From Acidobacteriota bacterium (GTDB lineage Bacteria; Acidobacteriota; Terriglobia; Terriglobales; Acidobacteriaceae), in NCBI GenBank assembly GCA_021781255.1, contig JAJXXG010000015.1, positions 1 through 10,438 on the forward strand: 10,438 bases of DNA. The letters run 5' to 3'. Every line of letters starts with the position of its first letter. Position 1 is the stretch's first letter. The position numbers were made by a program, and so were the translations under genes. Of the stretch, positions 1-6,944 are shown piece after piece. The notes beneath the pieces are model-generated. The model was given only the letters and a program-made list of their open reading frames with translations. It was not told the DNA's origin and did not search any database.

Positions 1-14
1 TTTTTTGGGATTGC

Positions 15-43
15 GGGTGGGGTGGGGGTGGCAGGGCGGGGGG
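15..43 (+). other. G-rich tract with G-quadruplex potential
   Basis: The plus strand has at least four runs of three or more G in 29 bases: GGG at 15-17, GGGG at 19-22, GGGGG at 24-28, GGG at 34-36 and GGGGGG at 38-43, separated by 1-5 bases. This fits the usual G-quadruplex pattern. It lies about 200 bases beyond the stop of the minus-strand ABC transporter. No function can be read from it, and it may only reflect high GC. Confidence 0.5.
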
Positions 44-102
44 TTGACGCTGTGAGCCATTTATCACGGCGAAAAACGCTACACGGCTAAGGTTTACGCT
101 AT

Positions 103-131
103 CCCAGGTGCCCGGAAGCGAGGCACCTGGG
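103..131. repeat. Perfect 10-bp inverted repeat (hairpin)
   Basis: CCCAGGTGCC (103-112) and GGCACCTGGG (122-131) are exact reverse complements around a 9-base loop. The hairpin lies 113 bases downstream of the ABC transporter stop on the minus strand. Neither strand has a proper T-run after the stem, so it is not a textbook intrinsic terminator. It may form the 3' end of the transporter mRNA or be part of an intergenic repeat element together with the direct repeat at 141-218. Confidence 0.6.
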
Positions 132-140
132 GCAACCATT

Positions 141-218
141 TTCAGTGGGAGAACTGGCTTCGCTGGGGCGTGGGGCACCGAGTTTCAGGGGGAGAGCTGG
201 CTTTGCTGGTGCGTGGGG
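141..218. repeat. Two-copy 35-bp imperfect direct repeat
   Basis: Bases 141-175 and 184-218 match at 31 of 35 positions with a period of 43. Both start TTCAG and end GCGTGGGG. The block lies between the end of the ABC transporter at 244 and the hairpin at 103-131. Similar GC-rich intergenic repeats ending in GTGGGGCACC-like text are, from memory, common in Acidobacteriaceae, so it may be a dispersed repeat. I cannot search for other copies. Confidence 0.65.
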
Positions 219-243
219 AGCGGCGGGGTGCGCGGGCGGGGGT

Positions 244-2322
244 TCAGATGGCGGGGGCGGCGGAGGGCTCGGCGGGCGGAGGGGCGAGTGCGCCGACCTC
301 CTGATCCTTGTATTGCAACTGGTAGAGCTTCCAGTAGAGACCGCGGTGGGCGAGGAGTTCCTGGTGGGAGCCCATCTCGCGCAGTTGTCCTTTGTGCATG
401 ACGAGGATGGCGTGAGCGCGCTGGACGGTGGAGAGGCGATGGGCGATGAGGACGCTGGTGCGGCCCTCGACCATGCGTTCGAGGGCGGAGCGGATGCGCA
501 GCTCGGTGTCGGTATCGACGCTGGAGGTGGCCTCGTCGAGGATGAGGATGCGGGGATTGTAGGCGAGGGCGCGGGCGAAGTTGACGAGCTGCTTCTGGCC
601 GGTGGAGAGGGAGTTTCCGCGTTCGCGCACGGTCTCGTTGAAGCCGTTGGGAAGCGAGTCAATGAAGTCGAGGACATTGACGTCGCGGGCGGCGCGGCGC
701 ATGTCGGCGGGAGAGATATCGCTGTTGCCGAGGCGGATGTTTTCACCGATGGTGCCGGAGAAGAGGAAGGGATCCTGGAGCACGACGGCGAAGTGGCGGC
801 GGAGCTGCTGGAGGTCGTGGCGGCGGAGGTCGACGCCATCGATGAGGATGCGTCCGGCGGTGACCTCGTAGAAGCGCATCATGAGGCTGGTGAGGGTGGT
901 TTTTCCGGCGCCTGTGTGTCCGACGATGGCGATGGTCTGTCCGGGCTCGATGGTGAAGGAGACATCCTTGAGGATCCACTCGATGCCGTCGAGGGCGGCG
1001 AGGTCGATGGGAGGAGCGGAGTGGTCCGGCAGCGAGGGATCGGGGGCCTGCGCGGCGGCGAGGGCGGCCTGCTGCTGCGGGGTTAGCTTCTGGTAGGTGA
1101 ACCAGACGTGCTGGAACTCGATGCGGTTGGAGCCGTTGCCGGGGACGGGCTGGGGAGGGCTGACGATCTCAGGCTGCGCGTCCATGAGCTTGAAGATGCG
1201 TTCGCAGGCGGCCATGGCGGCCTGCAGGATGTTGTATTTGTCGCTGAGATCCTGGATGGGCCGCCAGAAGCGCAGGGAGAACTGGGTGAACATGATGAGA
1301 ACGCCGATGGTGACGAGCGGAGGCAGATGGAGGACCCCGAAGCCGCCGCGCCAGACGACGAGGGCGATGGCGATGGAGGAGAGAAAATCGACGGCGGGGT
1401 AATAGAGGGCGTAGGCGAGGATGGTGTCTTTGAAGGCGACCATGTGCTGGTGGTTGACGGCCTCAAAGTCCCTGTAGGCGCGGTCTTCGCGGTTGAAGAG
1501 CTGGACGACGCTCATGCCGGTGATGTGTTCCTGGGTGAAGCTGTTGATGCGCGCGATGGCGGTGCGGACGCGGCGGTAGCTCTCGCGTACATGGTCGCGG
1601 AAGATGCGGGTGACGATGAGGATGAGAGGAAGCACGGCGAAGGCGAGGAGGGCCAGCCACCAGGAGATGGCGATCATGACGACGGCCATGATGGTGAGCA
1701 TGAAGAAGTCATTGACGATGGCCAGGACGCCATCGGTGAACATGTCGTTAACGGCGTCAACGTCGGAGGTGAGGCGGGTGACGAGGCGTCCGACGGGGTT
1801 CACATCGAAGAAACCGACGTGCATGCGCTGCATGTGGCGAAAGATGTCGCGGCGGAGATCGAACATGATCTTCTGCCCGGTCCACTGCATGAGGTAGACC
1901 TGGATGAACTGAAAGAGATAGGCGGAGACGAGCAGGATGAGGTAGATGGCGGCGAGGCGGCTGACGCCGGCGAAGGGATCCGGGGGAAGGAGCCTGGCCA
2001 GCGGGCTGGCATTGGCGACCCAATGCGCTACGGCGTTGGAGGCGTCGCGGTCAGCGGCGTCGGGCGCGAGGTAGCGATCGACGGCGACCATGACGAGGAT
2101 GGGCCCGGCGACATCGCAGAGGGACTTGAGCGTGACGGCGGCCGAGGCGATGATGGCCTGGAACCAGTAGGGACGGACGTAACGGCCGAGCCGGCGCATG
2201 AGGCGGGTGTCATAGACTTTGCCGACCGGGTCTTCATCCTGCCGGCGCCGAGACTCGGCGGAGGCGGATGAAGCAGGGGTCTTCGCAGCGCGTTGAGATT
2301 TGCTGTCCTCAGGATGTGGCAT
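244..2322 (-). CDS. ABC exporter half-transporter (fused permease and ATPase)
   Basis: A 692-residue type I ABC exporter of the MsbA/multidrug class in the inner membrane. It probably dimerises and uses ATP to export a lipid, drug or other hydrophobic substrate; the substrate cannot be read. After a charged, disordered N-terminus (1-35), the transmembrane domain spans about 45-360. The nucleotide-binding domain shows Tyr410 (A-loop), Walker A GHTGAGKTT at 468-476, Q-loop Gln516, signature LSTGQ at 572-576 (Thr in place of the first Gly), Walker B RILILDEA with Asp596 and catalytic Glu597, and H-loop His628. All catalytic residues are present. Residues 411-447 form a Q/A/P-rich insertion after the A-loop. 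The C-terminus (679-692) is Pro/Ala-rich. The ATG at 2322 has only a weak ribosome site; a TACAAT -10-like hexamer sits at 2350-2355 without a clear -35. The gene lies downstream of the cytochrome c gene on the same strand. Specificity is unknown. Confidence 0.95.
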   Translation of the reverse strand: MPHPEDSKSQRAAKTPASSASAESRRRQDEDPVGKVYDTRLMRRLGRYVRPYWFQAIIASAAVTLKSLCDVAGPILVMVAVDRYLAPDAADRDASNAVAHWVANASPLARLLPPDPFAGVSRLAAIYLILLVSAYLFQFIQVYLMQWTGQKIMFDLRRDIFRHMQRMHVGFFDVNPVGRLVTRLTSDVDAVNDMFTDGVLAIVNDFFMLTIMAVVMIAISWWLALLAFAVLPLILIVTRIFRDHVRESYRRVRTAIARINSFTQEHITGMSVVQLFNREDRAYRDFEAVNHQHMVAFKDTILAYALYYPAVDFLSSIAIALVVWRGGFGVLHLPPLVTIGVLIMFTQFSLRFWRPIQDLSDKYNILQAAMAACERIFKLMDAQPEIVSPPQPVPGNGSNRIEFQHVWFTYQKLTPQQQAALAAAQAPDPSLPDHSAPPIDLAALDGIEWILKDVSFTIEPGQTIAIVGHTGAGKTTLTSLMMRFYEVTAGRILIDGVDLRRHDLQQLRRHFAVVLQDPFLFSGTIGENIRLGNSDISPADMRRAARDVNVLDFIDSLPNGFNETVRERGNSLSTGQKQLVNFARALAYNPRILILDEATSSVDTDTELRIRSALERMVEGRTSVLIAHRLSTVQRAHAILVMHKGQLREMGSHQELLAHRGLYWKLYQLQYKDQEVGALAPPPAEPSAAPAI

Positions 2323-2430
2323 CGGCCGGATCAGGGGGCTTCCACTTGTATTGTACGGGGCGCGCGGCGAAGACGCAGGAGTGGTGGACGCGGCTGAGGC
2401 CCCGGAGGCGGAGCAGGCAGGTCGAATGGC

Positions 2431-2556
2431 CTACGGGCGCGGACCGGGACGAGGCGCAGGACCAGGATCAGTCCGCGGCCTGGGGGCAGGCCGCGAGACT
2501 CCCATGCTGAGCAGGACAAAGCCGAAGGCTTTTTTGAGGGTGTCGATGAAGCTCAT
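2431..2556 (-). CDS. Possible 41-residue small protein, unrecognised
   Basis: A short minus-strand ORF starts with ATG at 2556 and ends with TAG at 2433-2431. Its start is 48 bases after the cytochrome c stop. A purine-rich GAAGGGA lies about 10 bases upstream and could be a ribosome site. The first 20 residues (MSFIDTLKKAFGFVLLSMGV) look like a short amphipathic or hydrophobic helix. The rest is a Pro/Arg-rich tail with repeated PAPRP/PGP. A perfect 9-bp hairpin at 2474-2495 overlaps the middle of the ORF and explains part of the odd tail, which counts against coding. I do not recognise a family. It could be a real small membrane-active protein between the cytochrome and transporter genes, or chance. 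Confidence 0.3.
   Translation of the reverse strand: MSFIDTLKKAFGFVLLSMGVSRPAPRPRTDPGPAPRPGPRP
2474..2495 (-). terminator. 9-bp perfect hairpin, possible terminator or attenuator
   Basis: CGCGGCCTG (2474-2482) and CAGGCCGCG (2487-2495) pair perfectly around a 4-base loop. The hairpin lies between the cytochrome c stop (2605) and the ABC transporter start (2322), both on the minus strand. It could reduce read-through from one to the other. There is no U-run after the stem, so classical intrinsic termination is not supported. Confidence 0.35.
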
Positions 2557-2604
2557 ACGTTCCGTGTCCCTTCACCCGGGCTGAGGATCACCCTGCCCCG
2601 CATT

Positions 2605-3174
2605 TTAACGCTTGCGCGCAGGCGCGGGCGCGGCGGGCGGAGGCGAAGGCGGCTCGTCACGCACGATGGCAAGGGCTGCCGGGGGCAGCGGCTTGTCGGC
2701 GTTGGCGAGCAGGAGGGTGACCTGCCAGATCTGGGTGTCGGTGAGGACATCCTTGTAGGCCGGCATGCCGGTGAGGCGGATGCCATTGTCAACCTTCCAG
2801 TAGGTCTCGCCCGGGGGGTCGTCGCTGACGCCGACGACATTGCCATTTTTGTGCTTCTTCCAGAGCTCGGGAGCCCTGGGGAACATGTGCGGACCGAAGC
2901 TGGAGGCTTTGCCGTAGAAGCCGTGGCAGGCGGCGCACTGATCGTGATAGATGCCGGCGCCGGCGGTGAGATTGGCCTCATCGGCCTGAATGGGGACGGT
3001 ATCGGGCTTCTGGCGGTCGATGCGTGCGTTGAGGGCGACGTGGGTGATCTGGCGCTCCATGGGCAAGGGCGGATCTGCGACGGCCACGGGGGGATTTCCC
3101 CAGTGGAACCAAGCCAGGACTGCGAGGGGCATAAGAACCAGCCCCAGGATGACTCCAACAACAAACTTGCCCAT
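2605..3174 (-). CDS. Membrane-anchored monohaem cytochrome c (class I)
   Basis: A 189-residue electron-transfer protein of the periplasmic face of the inner membrane. An uncleaved anchor or signal helix covers about 4-24. The haem attachment motif CAACH gives Cys80, Cys83 and His84 (proximal ligand). Met137 in the GMPAY segment is the likely distal ligand, as in class I cytochrome c domains. The sequence before it (YWKVDNGIRLTGMP) and the following helix (DTQIWQVTLLLANAD) fit that fold. The C-terminus (175-189) is Pro/Ala-rich and basic. The start is set by a strong ribosome site, AAAAGGAG at 3183-3190, 8 bases before ATG. The redox partner is not visible, because no oxidase or dehydrogenase gene lies in the window. 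Other cytochrome c sub-families with the same fold cannot be separated by eye. Confidence 0.93.
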   Translation of the reverse strand: MGKFVVGVILGLVLMPLAVLAWFHWGNPPVAVADPPLPMERQITHVALNARIDRQKPDTVPIQADEANLTAGAGIYHDQCAACHGFYGKASSFGPHMFPRAPELWKKHKNGNVVGVSDDPPGETYWKVDNGIRLTGMPAYKDVLTDTQIWQVTLLLANADKPLPPAALAIVRDEPPSPPPAAPAPARKR

Positions 3175-3339
3175 GCGTTATGCTCCTTTTCGCCGTTCTG
3201 CGGCGACCGACCTCCAGCGGAGTTTACCACCCACGAACGAAAACGATACCGATGATCGGGGGAAAAGGCATCGGGGTGGGGTACGCAGCTCGAAAATGTC
3301 GCGCTGGAATTGCCGATTAATTAGACGCTCTAGGCCACA

Positions 3340-3369
3340 ATAACAGCAACACATCCCGAAATGAGTCAA
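3340..3369 (-). promoter_or_regulatory. Candidate promoter of the cytochrome c gene
   Basis: Read on the minus strand, TTGACT (3369-3364) is followed after 18 bases by TGTTAT (3345-3340). These match the bacterial -35 and -10 consensus at 4 of 6 positions each. Transcription would start near 3333, giving a leader of about 160 bases. The -35 lies in the 14-base motif TTCAAAWTGACTCA, which recurs upstream of the DUF4382 gene at a similar distance from its start. An alternative TTGCTG/TCTAAT pair (3349-3320) overlaps it. Confidence 0.35.
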
Positions 3370-3459
3370 TTTGAATCAAAATAACAGGCGACTTGATGGC
3401 GGGATGGCGGCGATTCCTCCATCGAGGGGCAAAACCGCGCCGAAGAAAGGACCTCTCCC

Positions 3460-4284
3460 ATGACAGCAGACAGGCAAGGAACATCAGCGAACCGCGGTTC
3501 GACTTCCACAGCGCGGAATCGCGAGCAGAGCGCGGCCCACCGGTGGGGGCCACGCAGACTGGGCCGGAAGGCCATCAAAACCGATACCCGCACGCTGAAG
3601 CTGGGCAAGTATCTGAAACCGGAGCTGCCGCCGCCCCCGCCCGCGTCCGACTGGAGCAGGGGGATAGCCAACTGGGGCATGATGCTGAACGACCGGCTGG
3701 GCGATTGCACCATTGCAGGGTGCGGACACGCGGTGCAGGTGTGGACGGCGAACACCGGGCAGGAGATCACGATTCCGGACGCGACCATCGAGTCGTATTA
3801 CGAAAAGTGGGACGGCTACGTGCCGGGGAATCCGAGCACCGACAACGGAGGCATTGAGCTGGACGTGTTGAAGGACTGGCAGAAGCAGGGATTCGCGGGT
3901 CACGTTCTGACGGCGTTTGCCGATCCGCAGCCGTCCGATGTTACGGAGATCCGGCAGTCGATCGCACTGTTCGGCGGAGTGTATATCGGCCTGGCGATGC
4001 CGGTGACGGCGCAGAACCAGGCGGTGTGGGATTATGAGCCGGGCGCGGGAGCGGACGCCGCAGCCGGAAGCTGGGGCGGACACGCGGTTTTTGTGTGCAA
4101 GTACGACGCGAGCGGGTTTACGTGCGTGACCTGGGGGCAACTGCAGACCATGACGCTGAGTTTCTGGAGCCACTATTGCGACGAGGCGCATACGCTGCTG
4201 AGCCGGGACTGGCTGGCGGCGAAGGGATCGCCGAGCGGGTTCGACGAGGCGCAACTGCTGGCGGATCTGCAGGCGATTGTGTAA
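3460..4284 (+). CDS. Papain-like cysteine peptidase-fold protein, function unknown
   Basis: A 274-residue protein with no signal peptide or membrane helix, so probably cytoplasmic. Residues 1-50 are basic, Ser/Thr-rich and likely disordered; 55-62 is a proline run. The rest resembles the papain fold. Asn77 sits six residues before Cys83 in NDRLGDCT, like the oxyanion Gln and nucleophilic Cys of papain. His208 in WGGHAV is followed by YD and then T-W-G at 224-226, like the HAV...NSWG segment of papain. The triad Asn just before S-W-G in papain is replaced here by Val223 or Thr224. A conserved-looking YCDEAHTLLSRDWL segment follows (239-252). From memory, similar proteins are usually annotated as hypothetical. 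The start fits GAAAGGA at 3445-3451, 8 bases upstream. It could be an active peptidase, a transglutaminase-like enzyme or a catalytically dead binding protein. It stands alone, divergent from the cytochrome gene. Confidence 0.8.
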   Translation: MTADRQGTSANRGSTSTARNREQSAAHRWGPRRLGRKAIKTDTRTLKLGKYLKPELPPPPPASDWSRGIANWGMMLNDRLGDCTIAGCGHAVQVWTANTGQEITIPDATIESYYEKWDGYVPGNPSTDNGGIELDVLKDWQKQGFAGHVLTAFADPQPSDVTEIRQSIALFGGVYIGLAMPVTAQNQAVWDYEPGAGADAAAGSWGGHAVFVCKYDASGFTCVTWGQLQTMTLSFWSHYCDEAHTLLSRDWLAAKGSPSGFDEAQLLADLQAIV

Positions 4285-4351
4285 GCGGATGTGCCGTAGG
4301 GGGTCCGGATGCGTCCAAATAGAGCAAGCGCGAGCGATGGCGGTCACAAGA

Positions 4352-4387
4352 CTCCCCCCAAGATGGTTTAATACCTAATGGGGGGAG
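4352..4387. repeat. Inverted repeat CTCCCCCC / GGGGGGAG with 20-base AT-rich loop
   Basis: CTCCCCCC (4352-4359) and GGGGGGAG (4380-4387) are exact reverse complements. Inside the loop GGT (4365-4367) and ACC (4373-4375) can pair again around TTAAT-like sequence, giving a two-part stem. The element lies 67 bases after the stop of the papain-like gene and about 100 bases before the beta-barrel gene. It could end upstream transcription or be an operator. The loop contains TTTAAT (4367-4372), a -10-like hexamer without a good -35. Confidence 0.5.
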
Positions 4388-4485
4388 CGCCCCAGCGGTT
4401 TGAATCCCGAGGAGCATCCAAGGCTTCCTGGGAGGCCGGCTGTCCGGGCGGGCTCTCGCACTCCCGTGGAGGAATCCCGATACCG

Positions 4486-5244
4486 ATGCAATCTTTTCGC
4501 CGACTCGCACTTTTGCTGGCGTTCACCTGCGCGGCCCTGCCAGCCGCCTTCGCACAGAGCTCATCCGATAGCACCACAGGCGGTAGCCAATCCTCGAGCC
4601 AGGCAGGCTCGACGCAGCCGTCTGCCGGCGAATTGCAGGGCCAGGCCACGGTGCAGGCGCGCATTCGCCAGCGCCGGGAACAGCGGCGCGCGACGGCGAT
4701 CCACGACGCGTACGACCACCGGTGGGAGACGTACCTGAATCTGGGTTTTCTGCGTTTTATTCCCGGCCCCTCGCAGCAGCGTCTGAACTTCTACGCGTGG
4801 AACACGGGGCTGACGCGCTACTGGAATGAGCGGCTGGGCTTTACGCTGGACGGGCGCGGCAGCTACGGGATTGCGTATGTGGGCATCAACACCTACAGCC
4901 AGGGTGGGTTTACACGGCCGCAGGTGAGTATGTACAACATTCTGTTCGGGCCGACGTACCGCTTTTACATGCAGCCAAAGTACTCGATCGCGGGCCGGGT
5001 GATGGGCGGATGGTCGTACGGCAACTTTTCCGGCGACACGAACGGGATCTCGCCGACGCTGCTGGGACTGTATCCGGACGGGAGCACGTTCGGGTTGAGC
5101 GCCAGCATTGTGGGCGAGTACAACCTGACGCCGAGCGTGGCCTTCCGGATTGCGCCCGAGTACCTGGCCACGGGGTTCGGCTCGACGGTGCAGAACAGCC
5201 GCGGCTTCACGGGCGGGATTGTGTACCGCTTCGGGAAGCAGTAG
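4486..5244 (+). CDS. Outer-membrane beta-barrel protein, unknown role
   Basis: A 252-residue exported protein. The start is placed at ATG 4486 and not at an upstream in-frame ATG at 4378, because residues 1-23 then form a clean signal peptide (basic MQSFRR, hydrophobic core, cleavage AFA|Q) and GGAGGA lies at 4468-4473 (12 bases upstream, slightly long). A Ser/Gln/Gly-rich linker (24-50) and a basic stretch (58-69, ARIRQRREQRR) come first. From about 80 to the end there are alternating polar/aromatic strands with many Tyr, Phe, Gly and Asn, and a closing strand GGIVYRFGKQ. This is the pattern of a small OmpA-like or OmpW-like barrel of roughly 8 strands. There are no cysteines after the signal. 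It precedes the GH27 gene on the same strand by 89 bases. It could be a porin-like channel or a structural barrel; substrate unknown. Confidence 0.82.
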   Translation: MQSFRRLALLLAFTCAALPAAFAQSSSDSTTGGSQSSSQAGSTQPSAGELQGQATVQARIRQRREQRRATAIHDAYDHRWETYLNLGFLRFIPGPSQQRLNFYAWNTGLTRYWNERLGFTLDGRGSYGIAYVGINTYSQGGFTRPQVSMYNILFGPTYRFYMQPKYSIAGRVMGGWSYGNFSGDTNGISPTLLGLYPDGSTFGLSASIVGEYNLTPSVAFRIAPEYLATGFGSTVQNSRGFTGGIVYRFGKQ

Positions 5245-5250
5245 CGCGGA

Positions 5251-5268
5251 AGGGCGGCACGACGCCCT
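5251..5268 (+). other. Small hairpin after the beta-barrel gene
   Basis: AGGGCG (5251-5256) and CGCCCT (5263-5268) pair perfectly over a 6-base loop, 6 bases after the barrel stop codon. No T-run follows. It may stabilise the mRNA end or weakly separate the barrel from the GH27 gene. Six base pairs in GC-rich DNA can easily arise by chance. Confidence 0.25.
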
Positions 5269-5333
5269 GGATTCCGGGACCCCCACGAAGCGGCTGAAGA
5301 CGGGCGGTTCGAAGAGGTCCGGAGGTTCTATTC

Positions 5334-6881
5334 ATGCGGCCGCGGGTCCGGGATTTTCTCAGGATTGCACTGACATTTCTGATGCTGATCTGCTGGGGGC
5401 GGGCCGGAGCCGAGCAGACATCGGACCTGCGCACGCCGCCACCCGGCCCCGCGCCGCAACTGCATGGGCCGACGGTGTACGGCGTTCGCCCCGGACATCC
5501 GTTTCTCTATCGCATCCCGTGCACGGGGGCGCGGCCGATGATTTTTTCGGCGCGTCATCTGCCGCACTGGCTGCATCTGGATCAACAGACGGGAATCGTG
5601 AGCGGCGCAGCGCCGGCTGAGGCGGGCTCGTACGCGGTGGTATGGCAAGCCCGCAACGGGCAGGGGCGCGACCGGCGCGGGTTCAGGATCGTGGTGGGCG
5701 AGACCATCGGACTGACGCCGCAGATGGGCTGGAACGACTGGTACAGCTATTACGCGCGGATCACGGCCGACGATGTGCGCAGCGCGGCGGCGACGATGAT
5801 CTCGTCGGGGATGGCGGATTTCGGCTACGCGTACGTGGACATCGACGACTGCTGGGCGCGCGAGCCGAAGGCGCGGGATGCGGCGCTGGGCGGACCGCTG
5901 CGCGACAGCCAGGGCAACATACTGCCCAATGCGCGGTTTCCGGACATGGCGGCGCTGACGGGCTACATTCATTCCCTGGGGTTGAAAGCGGGCATCTACA
6001 GCTCACCGGGGCCGCTGACATGCGCGGGCTTTACGGGCTCGTACGGGAACGAGCAGCGGGATGCGGACCAGTTTGCGGCGTGGGGATTCGACCTGTTGAA
6101 GTACGACTGGTGCTCGTACGGGCACGTGGCCAAGGACAGATCGCTCGACGAGCTGGAGAAACCGTACCTGAAGATGGGTGGCCTGCTGCGGACCGAGCCG
6201 CGCGATGTGGCGCTGAACCTGTGCCAGTACGGGGTTGGCGCGGTGTGGGAGTGGGGGCGGAGCGTGGGCGGCAACTCGTGGCGCACGACGGGCGACCTGG
6301 GCCTGTCGGCGGGCGATTCCCTGCCGGCGTTTTACACGATCGGGATGGCGAACGCAGAGCATAGCGGCTACGCCGGGCCGGGGGGGTGGAACGATCCGGA
6401 CTACATCCTGATCGGCACGGTGGGAGATGCGCGCCACAGCGAAGCGCCGGGAAGGCCGACGCGGCTGACGCACGAGGAGCAGTACAGCTACATGTCGATG
6501 TGGTCGCTGATGGCGGCGCCGCTGATCTTCTCAGGCCAGATGGACCACCTGGATGCGTTCACGCTGAATGTGCTGTGCAACGCCGAGGTCATCGACGTGG
6601 ACCAGGATGCGCTGGGGCGGCAGGCGGCGGTGACGCGGAAGACCGCGGAGGAGCTGGTGCTGGCAAAGCCGCTGGAGGACGGTTCGATGGCGGTGGGACT
6701 GTTCAACCTGACGACGAGAGCGCGGACGATGGGCGTGGAGTGGGCGGGGCTGGGGCGGCATGGAGCGCAGAAGGTGCGCGATGTGTGGCGACAGCGGAAC
6801 CTGGGCGTGTTTCCACAAGGATTCTCTTCCCTGGTCCCGGCTCACGGTGTAATGATGGTGCGGGTCTCCGCCAGACATTAA
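5334..6881 (+). CDS. Secreted alpha-galactosidase, GH27, with N-terminal putative-Ig domain
   Basis: A 515-residue glycoside hydrolase predicted to remove terminal alpha-linked galactose from plant galactosides such as raffinose-type sugars or galactomannan, outside the cytoplasm. A signal peptide covers 1-26 (cleavage near AGA|EQ). Residues about 45-122 form a He_PIG-type putative-Ig domain (LPHWLHLDQQTGIVSGAAP). The GH27 barrel runs from about 125, with MGWNDW (131-136) and the DIDDCW segment (169-174). The nucleophile is Asp258 in LKYDWC and the acid/base is Asp321 in SWRTTGDL. GGWNDPD (350-356) is also conserved in GH27. The C-terminal beta-sandwich ends at 515. The start is set by GGAGG at 5321-5325, 8 bases upstream. 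The related GH27 activity alpha-N-acetylgalactosaminidase cannot be excluded by eye. It lies between an outer-membrane barrel gene and a TIM-barrel isomerase-like gene on the same strand. Confidence 0.95.
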   Translation: MRPRVRDFLRIALTFLMLICWGRAGAEQTSDLRTPPPGPAPQLHGPTVYGVRPGHPFLYRIPCTGARPMIFSARHLPHWLHLDQQTGIVSGAAPAEAGSYAVVWQARNGQGRDRRGFRIVVGETIGLTPQMGWNDWYSYYARITADDVRSAAATMISSGMADFGYAYVDIDDCWAREPKARDAALGGPLRDSQGNILPNARFPDMAALTGYIHSLGLKAGIYSSPGPLTCAGFTGSYGNEQRDADQFAAWGFDLLKYDWCSYGHVAKDRSLDELEKPYLKMGGLLRTEPRDVALNLCQYGVGAVWEWGRSVGGNSWRTTGDLGLSAGDSLPAFYTIGMANAEHSGYAGPGGWNDPDYILIGTVGDARHSEAPGRPTRLTHEEQYSYMSMWSLMAAPLIFSGQMDHLDAFTLNVLCNAEVIDVDQDALGRQAAVTRKTAEELVLAKPLEDGSMAVGLFNLTTRARTMGVEWAGLGRHGAQKVRDVWRQRNLGVFPQGFSSLVPAHGVMMVRVSARH

Positions 6882-6885
6882 CGAA

Positions 6886-6902
6886 GAGCGCGCAAGGCGC
6901 TC
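6886..6902 (+). other. Hairpin directly after the GH27 stop
   Basis: GAGCGC (6886-6891) and GCGCTC (6897-6902) pair perfectly over a 5-base loop, starting five bases after the TAA at 6879-6881. No T-run follows, so read-through into the TIM-barrel gene is possible. It may act as an mRNA-stabilising 3' structure. Confidence 0.35.
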
Positions 6903-6944
6903 GCGGAAATGAAGACGCAAGGGCGGACGGCCAACGAGCATCCC

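Noticed and set aside
1..60. Minus-strand ATG at 60 running off the left edge
   Set aside because: The 20 codons are Pro/His-rich sequence read through the G-rich tract, with no ribosome site. Too little sequence to support a gene.
1108..2271. 387-codon plus-strand open frame opposite the ABC transporter
   Set aside because: It is antisense to a well-supported gene with all ABC motifs. Its protein is a low-complexity run of Gly, Asp, Glu and Val, as expected from GC-rich codon bias.
3484..4347. 287-codon minus-strand frame opposite the papain-like gene
   Set aside because: Arg/His/Pro-rich shadow with no motif. The plus-strand frame has a ribosome site and papain-like landmarks.
4378..4485. 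36-residue N-terminal extension of the beta-barrel protein from ATG 4378
   Set aside because: The start lies inside the C6/G6 inverted repeat, has no ribosome site and would hide the signal peptide.
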